Shown here piece after piece: positions 26,999 to 35,082 of a DNA stretch of 64,000 nucleotides. The stretch is from contig SCRM01000010.1 of assembly GCA_004298045.1 (NCBI GenBank), positions 310,001 through 374,000 on the forward strand, given 5' to 3'. The stretch comes from Rhodanobacter sp. Lineage in GTDB: Bacteria; Pseudomonadota; Gammaproteobacteria; Xanthomonadales; Rhodanobacteraceae. Numbering within the stretch: position 1 is the first letter of the stretch; every line of letters begins with the position of its first letter. The translations under genes were made by a program, and so were the position numbers. The notes beneath the pieces are model-generated. The model had not been told where the DNA came from, did not search any database, and saw only the letters and a list, made by a program, of their open reading frames with translations.

Positions 26999-27101
26999 TT
27001 GGAGCCGGGATTTGAGATTCGGGATTTGGGATTCACAAAGGCTGCCTGGTGCCGCGCGATCTTCCAAAACCCGATTCCCTATTCCCGATTCCCGGCTCCA
27101 A
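26999..27101. repeat. GGGATT-type long hairpin element, copy 3
   Basis: Ends in a perfect 12-base terminal inverted repeat, TTGGAGCCGGGA (26999-27010) and TCCCGGCTCCAA (27090-27101). Inside are GATTCGGGATTTGGGATTC and ACCCGATTCCCTATTCCCGAT arms around a centre of about 30 bases. It lies between convergent genes and overlaps the last 21 bases of the NRDE gene plus its stop codon. Confidence 0.85.
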
Positions 27102-27849
27102 ACCGCATCGTCGTTTCCCCCAGCGCCACGCCACCCGGGCCGAAACGGCGCTCGACGATGATGCCGTGTCCGGCGTGGTCGATCGCCACCACGGTGCTGG
27201 CGCGGGTGCCGTATTCGCGGGCACGGATGAAAGCCGGCGACAGGCGGCGTTCCAACTCGATGCCGACGCCGGTGTCGGGCAGCGCCACATCGGGTGCGGG
27301 GCGTTCGTCGGCCAGCGCCGCAAACAGCGGCGTGAAGTCGTCGCTGCCGGCAGCAACCCACGCTTCGACGCAGGCGGACAACGCGCAGGTCTTGGGCCAC
27401 GGGGTGTCGAACGCGGCGTTGGAGAGTGCATGCACGCCGGGCGTCACGGCCTGCGCGCGCGGGCCGGGGCGGTTGCCGAGGTAGTAGCCGGCGCGGGCGT
27501 CGAAGGTCAAAAGGTTGAACGGGCGGTATTCGGCCGCGTGCACGGCGAGCGTTTGCGCGTGCGTCGCGGCATCGTCGTTGCCGGCGAGGAAATCACTCAC
27601 CAGCAACCCGCGCGAGGCGCCGAGCTGCGGGTCGCGTGGGTCGCGCACGTTGGTCACCACACTCACGCGGCCGCCGTCGGTCACGCCCAGCCAAGTACCG
27701 CCGGCCTTGAGGTCGCGGCCGGCGAGGATCGGCAGGTCAGCCCAGCGCGCCAGCGGCGCACTGGGGCGCGCATGCTGCTCGTCGCGGTTGCCGGCCAGCA
27801 CCAGCCGCCAGCGCGGATGAACCCGCCAGGCCACGGCAATCAGACACAT
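27079..27849 (-). CDS. NRDE (TANGO2-like) family protein
   Basis: 256-residue protein of the NRDE/TANGO2 family. The N-terminus MCLIAVAWRVHP and LVLAGNRDEQHARPSAP are diagnostic; Cys2 is the likely N-terminal nucleophile after Met removal. Other conserved parts are GGTWLGVTDGGRVSVVTNVRDP and EYGTRASTVVAID. Eukaryotic TANGO2 is linked to heme or lipid handling; the bacterial role is unknown. The start has GAGGTG ahead. Its final residues (GAGNRE) and TAG stop are encoded by the repeat element. Confidence 0.9.
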   Translation of the reverse strand: MCLIAVAWRVHPRWRLVLAGNRDEQHARPSAPLARWADLPILAGRDLKAGGTWLGVTDGGRVSVVTNVRDPRDPQLGASRGLLVSDFLAGNDDAATHAQTLAVHAAEYRPFNLLTFDARAGYYLGNRPGPRAQAVTPGVHALSNAAFDTPWPKTCALSACVEAWVAAGSDDFTPLFAALADERPAPDVALPDTGVGIELERRLSPAFIRAREYGTRASTVVAIDHAGHGIIVERRFGPGGVALGETTMRFGAGNRE

Positions 27850-27895
27850 CTCGGCACCTCGCGGGGAATGGCCTTCAGCATAGCCACTGTGCCGT

Positions 27896-30019
27896 TCAAT
27901 GCCGCACGGCAGCGTTCGCCTTGCGCACCGCCTCCACGAAGCCCCTGAACGGAATGTCGGTAATGCCGACCAGGCCGAAATGCGAGTTCTCGCCATCGAG
28001 CAAGCGGCCGGTCACCGGCTCGTCCACGTACTCGAACCAGTGCACGCCCACGATGTCCGGGTCGCTCGCCGCCGCCTGCAGGTAACGCGCATAGGCCACG
28101 CCGCGCTGCGCCTCGGTCTCCACCGACACCACGCCGTTGCCGAACGGGCCGCGGTCATCCGAGCCGAAGCTGAACTCCGAGATCAGCACCGGCTTGTCGA
28201 GTTGCCGCATCGCCGCCGCATCGAAGCCGTGCTGAGGCAGGTCGGCATACACGTTGAAGCTCACCACGTCGCAGTACTTCGCGCACATCGCGATGGCCTC
28301 GGACGTTTTCATCGCGAACCGGCTGCCGAGGTAGAGATGGTGCGGGTCGTGGCGATGGATGGCCGCGGCGACGATGCGGAAGAACTGCCCGGCGTAGCGG
28401 CTCAGCCACGCGCTGTAATCGGCGGCAATGGCGGGATGCGCCGCATCCGGTTCAGGCGCCGGAAAATTGGTGGCGGCCAGTGCCTGCCACGTCGGGAGCG
28501 CGATGCCCCAAGCTGCGGCGAGCCGATCGGGCGTGCCGTACTTGGCCCTCAGATCGGCGATGAACGCCTGCTTGGCCGCGCTGCGCGCCTCGCCCCGCAG
28601 CGTGCCAATGGCCAGCGCCCAGCGCCCACCCGGGCCCCACGCCGCCCACGACAACTCGTTGCCGGCAAAGTAACCGAGCAGCCACGGGTCATCGCGCACG
28701 CCCTGGGCGGCCTTTGCCGCAGCGGCTTCCACTGCCGGTGCGAAGCGCGGGTCGAAGGGATCGGGCATGCGCCCCCACAGGTCGTGACCGGTGCTGACGT
28801 TGCCGAAGTCGCCGCGGAGCTCCAGCTCGCGCGTGTACGGCAATTGGTGCATCGCGCCCAGCGCAGGATCACTCCAATTGCCCAGCGTGTTGAAGCCCCA
28901 CGCTTTCAACCGCGCCAGCGTGCGTGTGCGCCAGGCGGCGAGCCAGTTCTTGCCATCGACGCGGTACAGGTTGGCGGCGTAGAAATCGAACCAGCGACCG
29001 TGCTCGCAACAGCGGCCGGCACCCGCGCCGCGTTGCGGATCGCGGCTGTCGCCCGTGCCCCAGAACGCGGCCCACGCGCCAGTGTCCGGCGGCAGGTCGC
29101 GGAACATGGCTTCGCGGCCCTCGACGTAGGTGCGGGTGCCATCCGCCACCGTCGCATCCACACCCAGCGAGAAGAAGCCATGGCCATCCGGCGTGACCAG
29201 CCACCAGCGGCCGTCGGCCTTTTGCGCATGGAACCATCCGGTGCCGTTCAATTGGACGTCCAGACGTCCGCCGTAGCGATCCATGCGTGCCGTGGCGGCT
29301 GCGGGCAGCCGCTGATTCACGGCGGCGCGCAGTGCGGCGTCATCGGCGATCTTCTCCGGCCACTGCCCGCGTGTGTACTGGCCGTAGCGGTCCACGATGC
29401 CGGTGTAGGCCGCCTGCAGCAGCGGCGTGCCGCGCACCACGTCGAGTCGCCCCAGCAGGATGGATTGCGGTGCCTGCGGCGCCGGCATCGACACGCGCAC
29501 CGCATGCACCGCAGCCGGATCGAGCTGGCCGCTGACGGCGGTAGCCAGCAGGATGCGCTGGCCGTCGTCGTCGAACGGCCGTGCCGGCCCCTTCTGCATG
29601 CCGAACGCCAGCGGCGAGGTGGCGGCCAGCGGCAGCACCAGCGTCTGTGCCGGGCCGGCCGGCAGGCCCACCGTCGCCTGCAGATGCTGGCCCTGGCCGC
29701 TGTCCACCACGAGGTCGAGCGTCACCGCCCACGGCATGGCGTTCTGCACGCGCAGGTGCAGCTCGCCCTGACTGCGCCAGTCCCAGGCGCCGTGCGCGGG
29801 TGCCAGCGTCAAGGCTGGTGCGGGCGATGGCGTGAAGGTGTAGCGACGCTGCGCAACGCCATCGGCGGCGGTTTCCGCCGCCGGTGCGGCGGTCACGTGC
29901 TGCGTCCCGACGCGCACGCCGGCAGCCGGCGCCGTCAGGTCGGCCACCTGCGTTGCGCCCGCGCCCATCGGCACCGCGAGGCCGAGCCCCGCCACCAGCC
30001 ACCACGCCCATCGTTTCAT
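27896..30019 (-). CDS. secreted GH-A clan glycoside hydrolase, GH50/agarase-like
   Basis: 707-residue exported enzyme. It has a signal peptide (WWLVAGLGLAVPMGAGA), an N-terminal beta-rich region (~25-200) and a TIM-barrel domain. The acid/base Glu is in AGNELSW (~454) and the nucleophile Glu in VLISEFSFG (~612), at the strand 4 and 7 positions of clan GH-A. RMPDPFDPRF and GFFSLGVDA resemble GH50 beta-agarases. The true substrate may be another beta-linked polysaccharide, since agar is unlikely in soil. The neighbouring permease is for amino acids, so there is no obvious utilisation locus. Confidence 0.75.
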   Translation of the reverse strand: MKRWAWWLVAGLGLAVPMGAGATQVADLTAPAAGVRVGTQHVTAAPAAETAADGVAQRRYTFTPSPAPALTLAPAHGAWDWRSQGELHLRVQNAMPWAVTLDLVVDSGQGQHLQATVGLPAGPAQTLVLPLAATSPLAFGMQKGPARPFDDDGQRILLATAVSGQLDPAAVHAVRVSMPAPQAPQSILLGRLDVVRGTPLLQAAYTGIVDRYGQYTRGQWPEKIADDAALRAAVNQRLPAAATARMDRYGGRLDVQLNGTGWFHAQKADGRWWLVTPDGHGFFSLGVDATVADGTRTYVEGREAMFRDLPPDTGAWAAFWGTGDSRDPQRGAGAGRCCEHGRWFDFYAANLYRVDGKNWLAAWRTRTLARLKAWGFNTLGNWSDPALGAMHQLPYTRELELRGDFGNVSTGHDLWGRMPDPFDPRFAPAVEAAAAKAAQGVRDDPWLLGYFAGNELSWAAWGPGGRWALAIGTLRGEARSAAKQAFIADLRAKYGTPDRLAAAWGIALPTWQALAATNFPAPEPDAAHPAIAADYSAWLSRYAGQFFRIVAAAIHRHDPHHLYLGSRFAMKTSEAIAMCAKYCDVVSFNVYADLPQHGFDAAAMRQLDKPVLISEFSFGSDDRGPFGNGVVSVETEAQRGVAYARYLQAAASDPDIVGVHWFEYVDEPVTGRLLDGENSHFGLVGITDIPFRGFVEAVRKANAAVRH

Positions 30020-30058
30020 CGCCGCCTCCGAGTCCCCGGCCAGTATGCGGCCGGTACG

Positions 30059-31390
30059 TCACGCCGCGCCGTGCTTCTGCCAACGTCGCCACACCGCGTA
30101 CACCGGCACGCCGAGCGCAATGATCACCAGGCTCATGCCGGCATCTCCCGGCGTGGCGATGGCGGTCGCGGCGATCACGCCGAGCACGGTCACCACGAAC
30201 ACCAGCGGCAGCAACGGATACAGCGGCACCCGGAACGGAGCCGGCTCATCGACGAATTTCCAGCGGTACCAGAACAGCGTGCCGATGCCGAACGCATGGC
30301 CCAGCCACTCGCCCACCGTGGTGTAGTCCACCAATTGGCCGAAGTTGCCCCACAGCATCAGCACGATGGTCCAGCCGCCCAGGAGCGCCAGCGCCACGCG
30401 CGGCGCGCGGCTTTGCTCGTGGATGCGGCCCACCGCGGAGAACAGCGCGCCATCGGCGCCCATCGTCTGCAGCACGCGCGCGCCGCCGGCAATGGCGATG
30501 CTGCAATAGCCGAAGGTGGAACACGCAATGCCCACCGCCATCACGCGTTGCCCGGCGGTGCCGAACAACCGCCCCATGAGGTCGGCGGCCGGCGCGGAGC
30601 TGGCGGCGAGGCCGGCGTGGCCGAGGCCCGCCAGGTAGGCGACGTTGGCCAGCACGTAGGCGGCGACCACACCGAGCATGCCCAGCAGCAGGGCACGCGG
30701 CAGCGTGCGTTGCGGGTCGCGCACCTCGCCGGCAAGGTCGTTCAGATAATGGAAGCCGCCGTAGGTGAACAGCACCGGCAGCAGCGCGCCGACGAACGCG
30801 CCGTTCGACACGTGGTGCGCCGGATCGGGCGCCAGCACGCCGCCCAGATGGCCATGCGCCAGCACCAGTCCCACCGCCACCAGCATCGCCACCGCGGCCA
30901 GCTTCAGCACCGCGAACACGTTCTGCAGCAGCGCGCCGGCGCGGATGCCGCTGAAGTTCACGCCGACGATGAACACGATGGCCGCGATGCCCACCGGCGT
31001 CACCCACGGCAAGCCGAGCCCCAGCGCCTTGCAGAAATAATCGGCAAAGGTGATCGCCACCGCCGCCACGCTGCCGGGGTAGTTGATCAGCGCCATCGTC
31101 CAGCCGAACAGGAACGCCGGCAGCATGCCGAACGCTTCGCGCAGATAGAGGTAGATGCCGCCCGCCTGCGGCCGCCGTGAGCCAAGCTCGGCGTAGCACA
31201 GCACGCCGGTGAGCGTCAGCAGGCCGCCGAGCACCCACAGCACGAGCAGCGGCAGGCCGGAAGCCGTGCGCTCGGCGACCGTGGCCGGGGTGCGGAAAAT
31301 GCCGGCGCCAATCACGCCGCCGACCACGATCATCGCGCCATCCCACACCCCAAGGCGGCGCAGGTAGCTGGCCTGGTTCGAACTCGTCAT
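30059..31390 (-). CDS. APC-superfamily amino acid permease
   Basis: 443-residue inner-membrane amino acid transporter with 12 helices. The first helix has the substrate-binding GVIGAGIFRTP motif of APC/LAT-type carriers; YAELGSRRPQAGGIYLYLREAFG (helix 3 region) is characteristic. Substrate cannot be told. The stop lies 39 bases from the start of the glycosidase gene that follows in the same direction. Confidence 0.88.
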   Translation of the reverse strand: MTSSNQASYLRRLGVWDGAMIVVGGVIGAGIFRTPATVAERTASGLPLLVLWVLGGLLTLTGVLCYAELGSRRPQAGGIYLYLREAFGMLPAFLFGWTMALINYPGSVAAVAITFADYFCKALGLGLPWVTPVGIAAIVFIVGVNFSGIRAGALLQNVFAVLKLAAVAMLVAVGLVLAHGHLGGVLAPDPAHHVSNGAFVGALLPVLFTYGGFHYLNDLAGEVRDPQRTLPRALLLGMLGVVAAYVLANVAYLAGLGHAGLAASSAPAADLMGRLFGTAGQRVMAVGIACSTFGYCSIAIAGGARVLQTMGADGALFSAVGRIHEQSRAPRVALALLGGWTIVLMLWGNFGQLVDYTTVGEWLGHAFGIGTLFWYRWKFVDEPAPFRVPLYPLLPLVFVVTVLGVIAATAIATPGDAGMSLVIIALGVPVYAVWRRWQKHGAA

Positions 31391-31488
31391 CGCGCCACCT
31401 TAGCGGCCGCCACCGGACCCGGCCAGCCTTGCCGCGCAGGCGCCGAGGCTTCACGCTGCGCTGCCGCCCATTTCCGCGGGAACCGCGC

Positions 31489-31806
31489 ATGACGATCCAC
31501 CCGGCCACCCGGCTGTTCCCGCTGCTGATCGTCGGCATCGGCCTCCTCGCGCTGCGCCAATACCGCAGCGCGCAAACCCTGCTGCAAGACTGGGCCCGTG
31601 CCAACCACCTGCGCATCCTGCGCAAGCGCCGCGGCATCCCGCCGCTCTCCATGTGGTTCACCACCTCGCGCAACCAGTACCTCTACCGCGTGGAAGTGCT
31701 CGACGAAACCACCCGCCGCATCCGCAAGGGCTGGATCAAGCTCGGCACGTTCTGGTGGGGCACGATGTCGCCCGACGCAGTCGAGGCGACGTGGGACGAG
31801 GAGTGA
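31489..31806 (+). CDS. hypothetical membrane-anchored protein
   Basis: 105 residues: one N-terminal helix (LFPLLIVGIGLLALRQY) then a basic, aromatic soluble part with FTTSRNQYLYRVEVLDETTRRIRKGWIKLGTFWWGTMSPDAVEATWD, which looks like a small beta domain. The ATG at 31489 was chosen; the upstream open frame lacks a coding look. Function unknown. Confidence 0.7.
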   Translation: MTIHPATRLFPLLIVGIGLLALRQYRSAQTLLQDWARANHLRILRKRRGIPPLSMWFTTSRNQYLYRVEVLDETTRRIRKGWIKLGTFWWGTMSPDAVEATWDEE

Positions 31807-31838
31807 AACCCGGCGCCTGATGCGCCACACCCTTATGG

Positions 31839-31906
31839 GTCGGGCTTCAACCCGACTGGTGCGTGAGCCGCCGAATTGCCGAACGCCTGCCGGGCTGAAG
31901 CCCGAC
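31839..31906. repeat. inverted pair of REP-like palindromes
   Basis: GTCGGGCTTCAACCCGAC (31839-31856) and CGGGCTGAAGCCCGAC (31891-31906) face each other across 34 bases, flanked by TATGGG and CCACAG. Lies 50 bases upstream of dinB. Confidence 0.75.
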
Positions 31907-31959
31907 CCACAGGGCACCTGGGCGGCGCGGCGCCGCGCGCAGTCTAGAATTCCGGCGTG

Positions 31960-33045
31960 ATGCCTACGCTGCGGAAAATCATCCACGTCGACATGGACGC
32001 GTTCTACGCGTCGGTGGAGCAGCGCGACGCGCCGGAGCTGCGCGGCAGGCCGGTGGTGGTGGCGTGGCGCGGCAGCCGTTCGGTGGTATGCGCGGCGAGC
32101 TACGAGGCGCGCAAGTTCGGCATCCATTCCGCGATGCCTGCGGCGCGCGCCGAGCGGCTGTGCCCGCAGGCGGTCTTCGTGCCGCCGGATTTCAGCCGCT
32201 ACAAGGCCGTGTCGCGCCAGGTGCACGCGATCTTCGCGCGGCACACCGCGCTGATCGAACCGCTGTCGCTGGACGAGGCCTACCTCGACGTGACGCACGC
32301 GGAGAACGGCCTGCCTTCGGCCACGGCCATCGCGCAGGCGATCCGCGCGGCGATCCTCGAGGAAACCGGGCTCACCGCCTCGGCGGGCGTCGCGCCCAAC
32401 AAGTTCATCGCCAAGATCGCCTCGGATTTCAACAAGCCGAACGGCCTGTGCGTGGTGCGCCCGCGCGACGCGCTCGCGTTCCTCGCGCCGCTCGCCGTGA
32501 ACCGTCTGCCCGGTGTGGGCAAGGTGATGGAGCGCAAGCTCGCGGAGCTCGGCGTGCGCACGGTGATGGCGCTGCGCGGCGTGCCGGCGGACGCGCTGGA
32601 AGCGCGCTTCGGCCGCTGGGGCCTGCGCCTGCACGAGCTGGCGTTCGGCATCGACGAGCACCCGGTGGAACCAGACCGTCCCACGCTGCAGATCTCCTCC
32701 GAAGACACCTTCGAACACGACCTGCACCTGGACGAGCTGGAGCCCGCCATTCGTGCGCTCGCCGCGCACACCTGGGCCGCGCACGAGCGCGAGGCCCGCG
32801 GCCGCCACGGCCGCGTCGCGCGCACCGTGGTGCTGAAACTCAAGACCGCCGATTTCCACACCCTCACCCGCAGCCTCACGCCGGCGCAGCGCCCGGCTTC
32901 CGAAACCGAACTGGCCGACATCGCCTGTGCGCTGCGCGACCGCGTGCAACGCTCTCCCGGAGAACGCTACCGCCTCGTCGGCGTCGGCCTCAGCGGCTTC
33001 GTGGAGGTCGACAGCTATCAGGCGCAGGGGGAGTTGTTTGCCTGA
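31960..33045 (+). CDS. dinB: DNA polymerase IV
   Basis: Y-family translesion polymerase of 361 residues. Catalytic carboxylates are in VDMDAFYASVE (residues ~10-20) and SLDEAYLDV (~103-111); the fingers have YEARKFGIHSAMP; KFIAKIASDFNKP and LPGVGKV (helix-hairpin-helix of the thumb) follow. The little finger is complete. There is no clear C-terminal clamp-binding QLxLF; GELFA ends the protein. An in-frame GTG lies one codon upstream. Confidence 0.95.
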   Translation: MPTLRKIIHVDMDAFYASVEQRDAPELRGRPVVVAWRGSRSVVCAASYEARKFGIHSAMPAARAERLCPQAVFVPPDFSRYKAVSRQVHAIFARHTALIEPLSLDEAYLDVTHAENGLPSATAIAQAIRAAILEETGLTASAGVAPNKFIAKIASDFNKPNGLCVVRPRDALAFLAPLAVNRLPGVGKVMERKLAELGVRTVMALRGVPADALEARFGRWGLRLHELAFGIDEHPVEPDRPTLQISSEDTFEHDLHLDELEPAIRALAAHTWAAHEREARGRHGRVARTVVLKLKTADFHTLTRSLTPAQRPASETELADIACALRDRVQRSPGERYRLVGVGLSGFVEVDSYQAQGELFA

Positions 33046-33100
33046 AACCTCAAAACCGAAGCTTCCGGTACCCCCCCGGAGGTGCGTCGCCACTTCCAAA

Positions 33101-33172
33101 GGAAATTGACTCCGACTCCACGCAGCGCGGACACTGACTTTTACCCTGCCCATGGCCACGGGGATTGACTCC
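33101..33172. repeat. ATTGACTCCG direct repeats
   Basis: GGAAATTGACTCCGACTCC near 33102 and GGGGATTGACTCCGGTC near 33158 are partial direct copies in the 193-base gap before the first sulfotransferase. They resemble half-sites of GGGGTCRGAGTCAATTT-type REP sequences in related genomes; probably remnants. Confidence 0.35.
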
Positions 33173-33238
33173 GGTCTCGTGCGTTGAAGAGGGCGACACG
33201 CGATGGCTTGAGACAGCACGGCGAAACGGAGAGCTTCG

Positions 33239-34825
33239 TTGACAGAGATGACGTCATCCGCCACCAGAGTTGCCCACTTGCTTCGCGAGGCTGGCAACGC
33301 ACTTGGCCACGGTCAGGCCAACCTTGCCGACCGTGGTCTGAGCCAAGTGCTGGCACTCGATCCAGGCAACGTGGAGGCCCAACGCCTTTTGGGCATTGCC
33401 GCACTGGTGCGCGGCGACTACCGACGCGCCATTGCCCATCTACGCAGCGTTGTCGCCGCACACCCTGACGATCCCTCCATCAACATGACCCTGGGCAATG
33501 CCCTGGTTGAGACTGGCGAAACCAAAGCTGGACTGGATAGCCTGCGGCGTGCCTGTGAGCTCGCCCCGGGGATGGCTGCTGCGTGGTACAACCTTGGCCG
33601 CGCGCTGCAAATGTCGGCTCAGGTGGAGCAGGCTCATGGTGCCCTGCAACGTGCCGTGGCAATCGAGCCGGGCTACGTCCGAGCACGCAACGCACTGGCT
33701 ACCGTACTGACCAACTTGGGTAATATCCCGGCCGCCGTGACGCTGCTGCGGGAAACCCTGCGCGATCATCCCGACAACGCCGACGCATGGTTTGCCCTGG
33801 GCAGTATCAAAACCGAACGCCTGACCCGCGGCGACACCGCACACCTGCAGCGACTGTTCCGCCAATCGGGTTCACCCGACGACACACGTATTCTGCTTGG
33901 CTTCACCCTGGCCAAGGCCTTGGAGGATCAATCCGATTACGCCGCAGCCTTCGACATGGTGCACGAAGCCAACGCGCTGAAACGCCAATCGCTGTACTGG
34001 AGCCGCAGCGAAGAACGGGCGCGTGTCGAGGCCATTTCGGAGGCATTCTCCACCCCGATCGCAAATCCACTGGACGCCGAGCTGGGGCGGGAAATCATCT
34101 TCGTGGTGAGTCTGCCGCGTTCCGGCTCCACTCTCGTCGAGCAAATCCTGGCCGCCCATCCGGAAGTGACCGGCGGAGATGAGTTCCAGGCGTTGCCCGA
34201 AATACTCGACGAGGAATCCGCGCGCCGCGGTACGCCCTTCCCGCAATGGGTGTCATCAACGACTGCGGACAACTGGCACCGAATGGGCACTGCGTATCTG
34301 GCCCGCGCACGACGTTGGCGGCCGCAACACGTGCGACTCACCGACAAGAACATCAGCAATTGGGCCTTCGTGGGGGCCGCGCTGGCCATGCTGCCCGGAG
34401 CCCGCGTGATCAACGCGCGCCGCGATCTCGTGGAAACCTGCTTCGCCAGCTACCGCCAGCTGTTCGCCACTGGCGTCCACTTCAGCTATGACCTGGACGA
34501 CATGGTGGATTACTGCGCCGGCTACGAGCGCCTGAGTGCCCTCTGGCAACGACAATTTCCACAGCGCTACTTCGACCACCACTACGAGTTGCTGCAGCAG
34601 GATCCAGAAGGACAGATCCATCGCGTACTGGATTTCTGCGCGCTGCCGTTCGATACCGCCTGCCTCTCCTTCCACCAGACGCCACGTACCGTACTCACCT
34701 TCAGCTCGGCCCAGGTACGCCAGCCGTTGCGTCTGGACACTGCACGCGCCGCGCTCTACGGCAACAGGCTTGATCCGCTGCGTGCCCGGCTCCATGCGGC
34801 CGGCCTGCTGTCAACCAGCCCCTGA
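33239..34825 (+). CDS. TPR-sulfotransferase family protein 1
   Basis: 528-residue cytosolic protein. The N-terminal ~240 residues are about six tetratricopeptide-like repeats (AAWYNLGRALQMSAQVEQAHGALQRAV, ADAWFALGSIK). The C-terminal half is a PAPS-dependent sulfotransferase: 5'-phosphosulfate loop SLPRSGSTLVEQIL (~290), 3'-phosphate site INARRDLVETCFASYRQLF, and a conserved end SSAQVRQPL. This architecture is akin to tyrosylprotein sulfotransferases (Sulfotransfer_3). The target is unknown. TTG start at 33239 has GGAGAG 5 bases ahead; ATG at 33248 is the alternative. Close paralogue of the protein at 40257. The convergent neighbour is a TonB receptor. Confidence 0.88.
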   Translation: MTEMTSSATRVAHLLREAGNALGHGQANLADRGLSQVLALDPGNVEAQRLLGIAALVRGDYRRAIAHLRSVVAAHPDDPSINMTLGNALVETGETKAGLDSLRRACELAPGMAAAWYNLGRALQMSAQVEQAHGALQRAVAIEPGYVRARNALATVLTNLGNIPAAVTLLRETLRDHPDNADAWFALGSIKTERLTRGDTAHLQRLFRQSGSPDDTRILLGFTLAKALEDQSDYAAAFDMVHEANALKRQSLYWSRSEERARVEAISEAFSTPIANPLDAELGREIIFVVSLPRSGSTLVEQILAAHPEVTGGDEFQALPEILDEESARRGTPFPQWVSSTTADNWHRMGTAYLARARRWRPQHVRLTDKNISNWAFVGAALAMLPGARVINARRDLVETCFASYRQLFATGVHFSYDLDDMVDYCAGYERLSALWQRQFPQRYFDHHYELLQQDPEGQIHRVLDFCALPFDTACLSFHQTPRTVLTFSSAQVRQPLRLDTARAALYGNRLDPLRARLHAAGLLSTSP

Positions 34826-35027
34826 GGCACGGGCCGCCGGCCCGTTACCGACGCGTCGCCCGGTTGTCCGAAGCCAAATCGGCCGACATCGGCTACGCCC
34901 TGCACAACCGCAAACGACACGCGCAGGCAGCACATCACAAAAACCGGGATCGGCGTCGATACCCCTGACTAGGTAGCGCCCCCGAAAGCGCCTGCCGGGG
35001 ATCGGCCCCGACCTCGTGCCCGTCCAC

Positions 35028-35056
35028 AAAAAAACCGCCGGCCCGAAGGCCGGCGG
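35028..35056 (-). terminator. intrinsic terminator of TonB-dependent receptor 1
   Basis: Minus-strand stem CCGCCGGCC / GGCCGGCGG with TTCG loop and seven T, 27 bases after the receptor stop. Confidence 0.93.
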
Positions 35057-35082
35057 CGCAAGTGCATCAGATGAATCCCGGA

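Noticed and set aside
27899-31180. Plus-strand open frame of about 1090 codons opposite the glycosidase and permease
   Set aside because: Spans two real minus-strand genes and the gap between them; composition is typical of an antisense frame.
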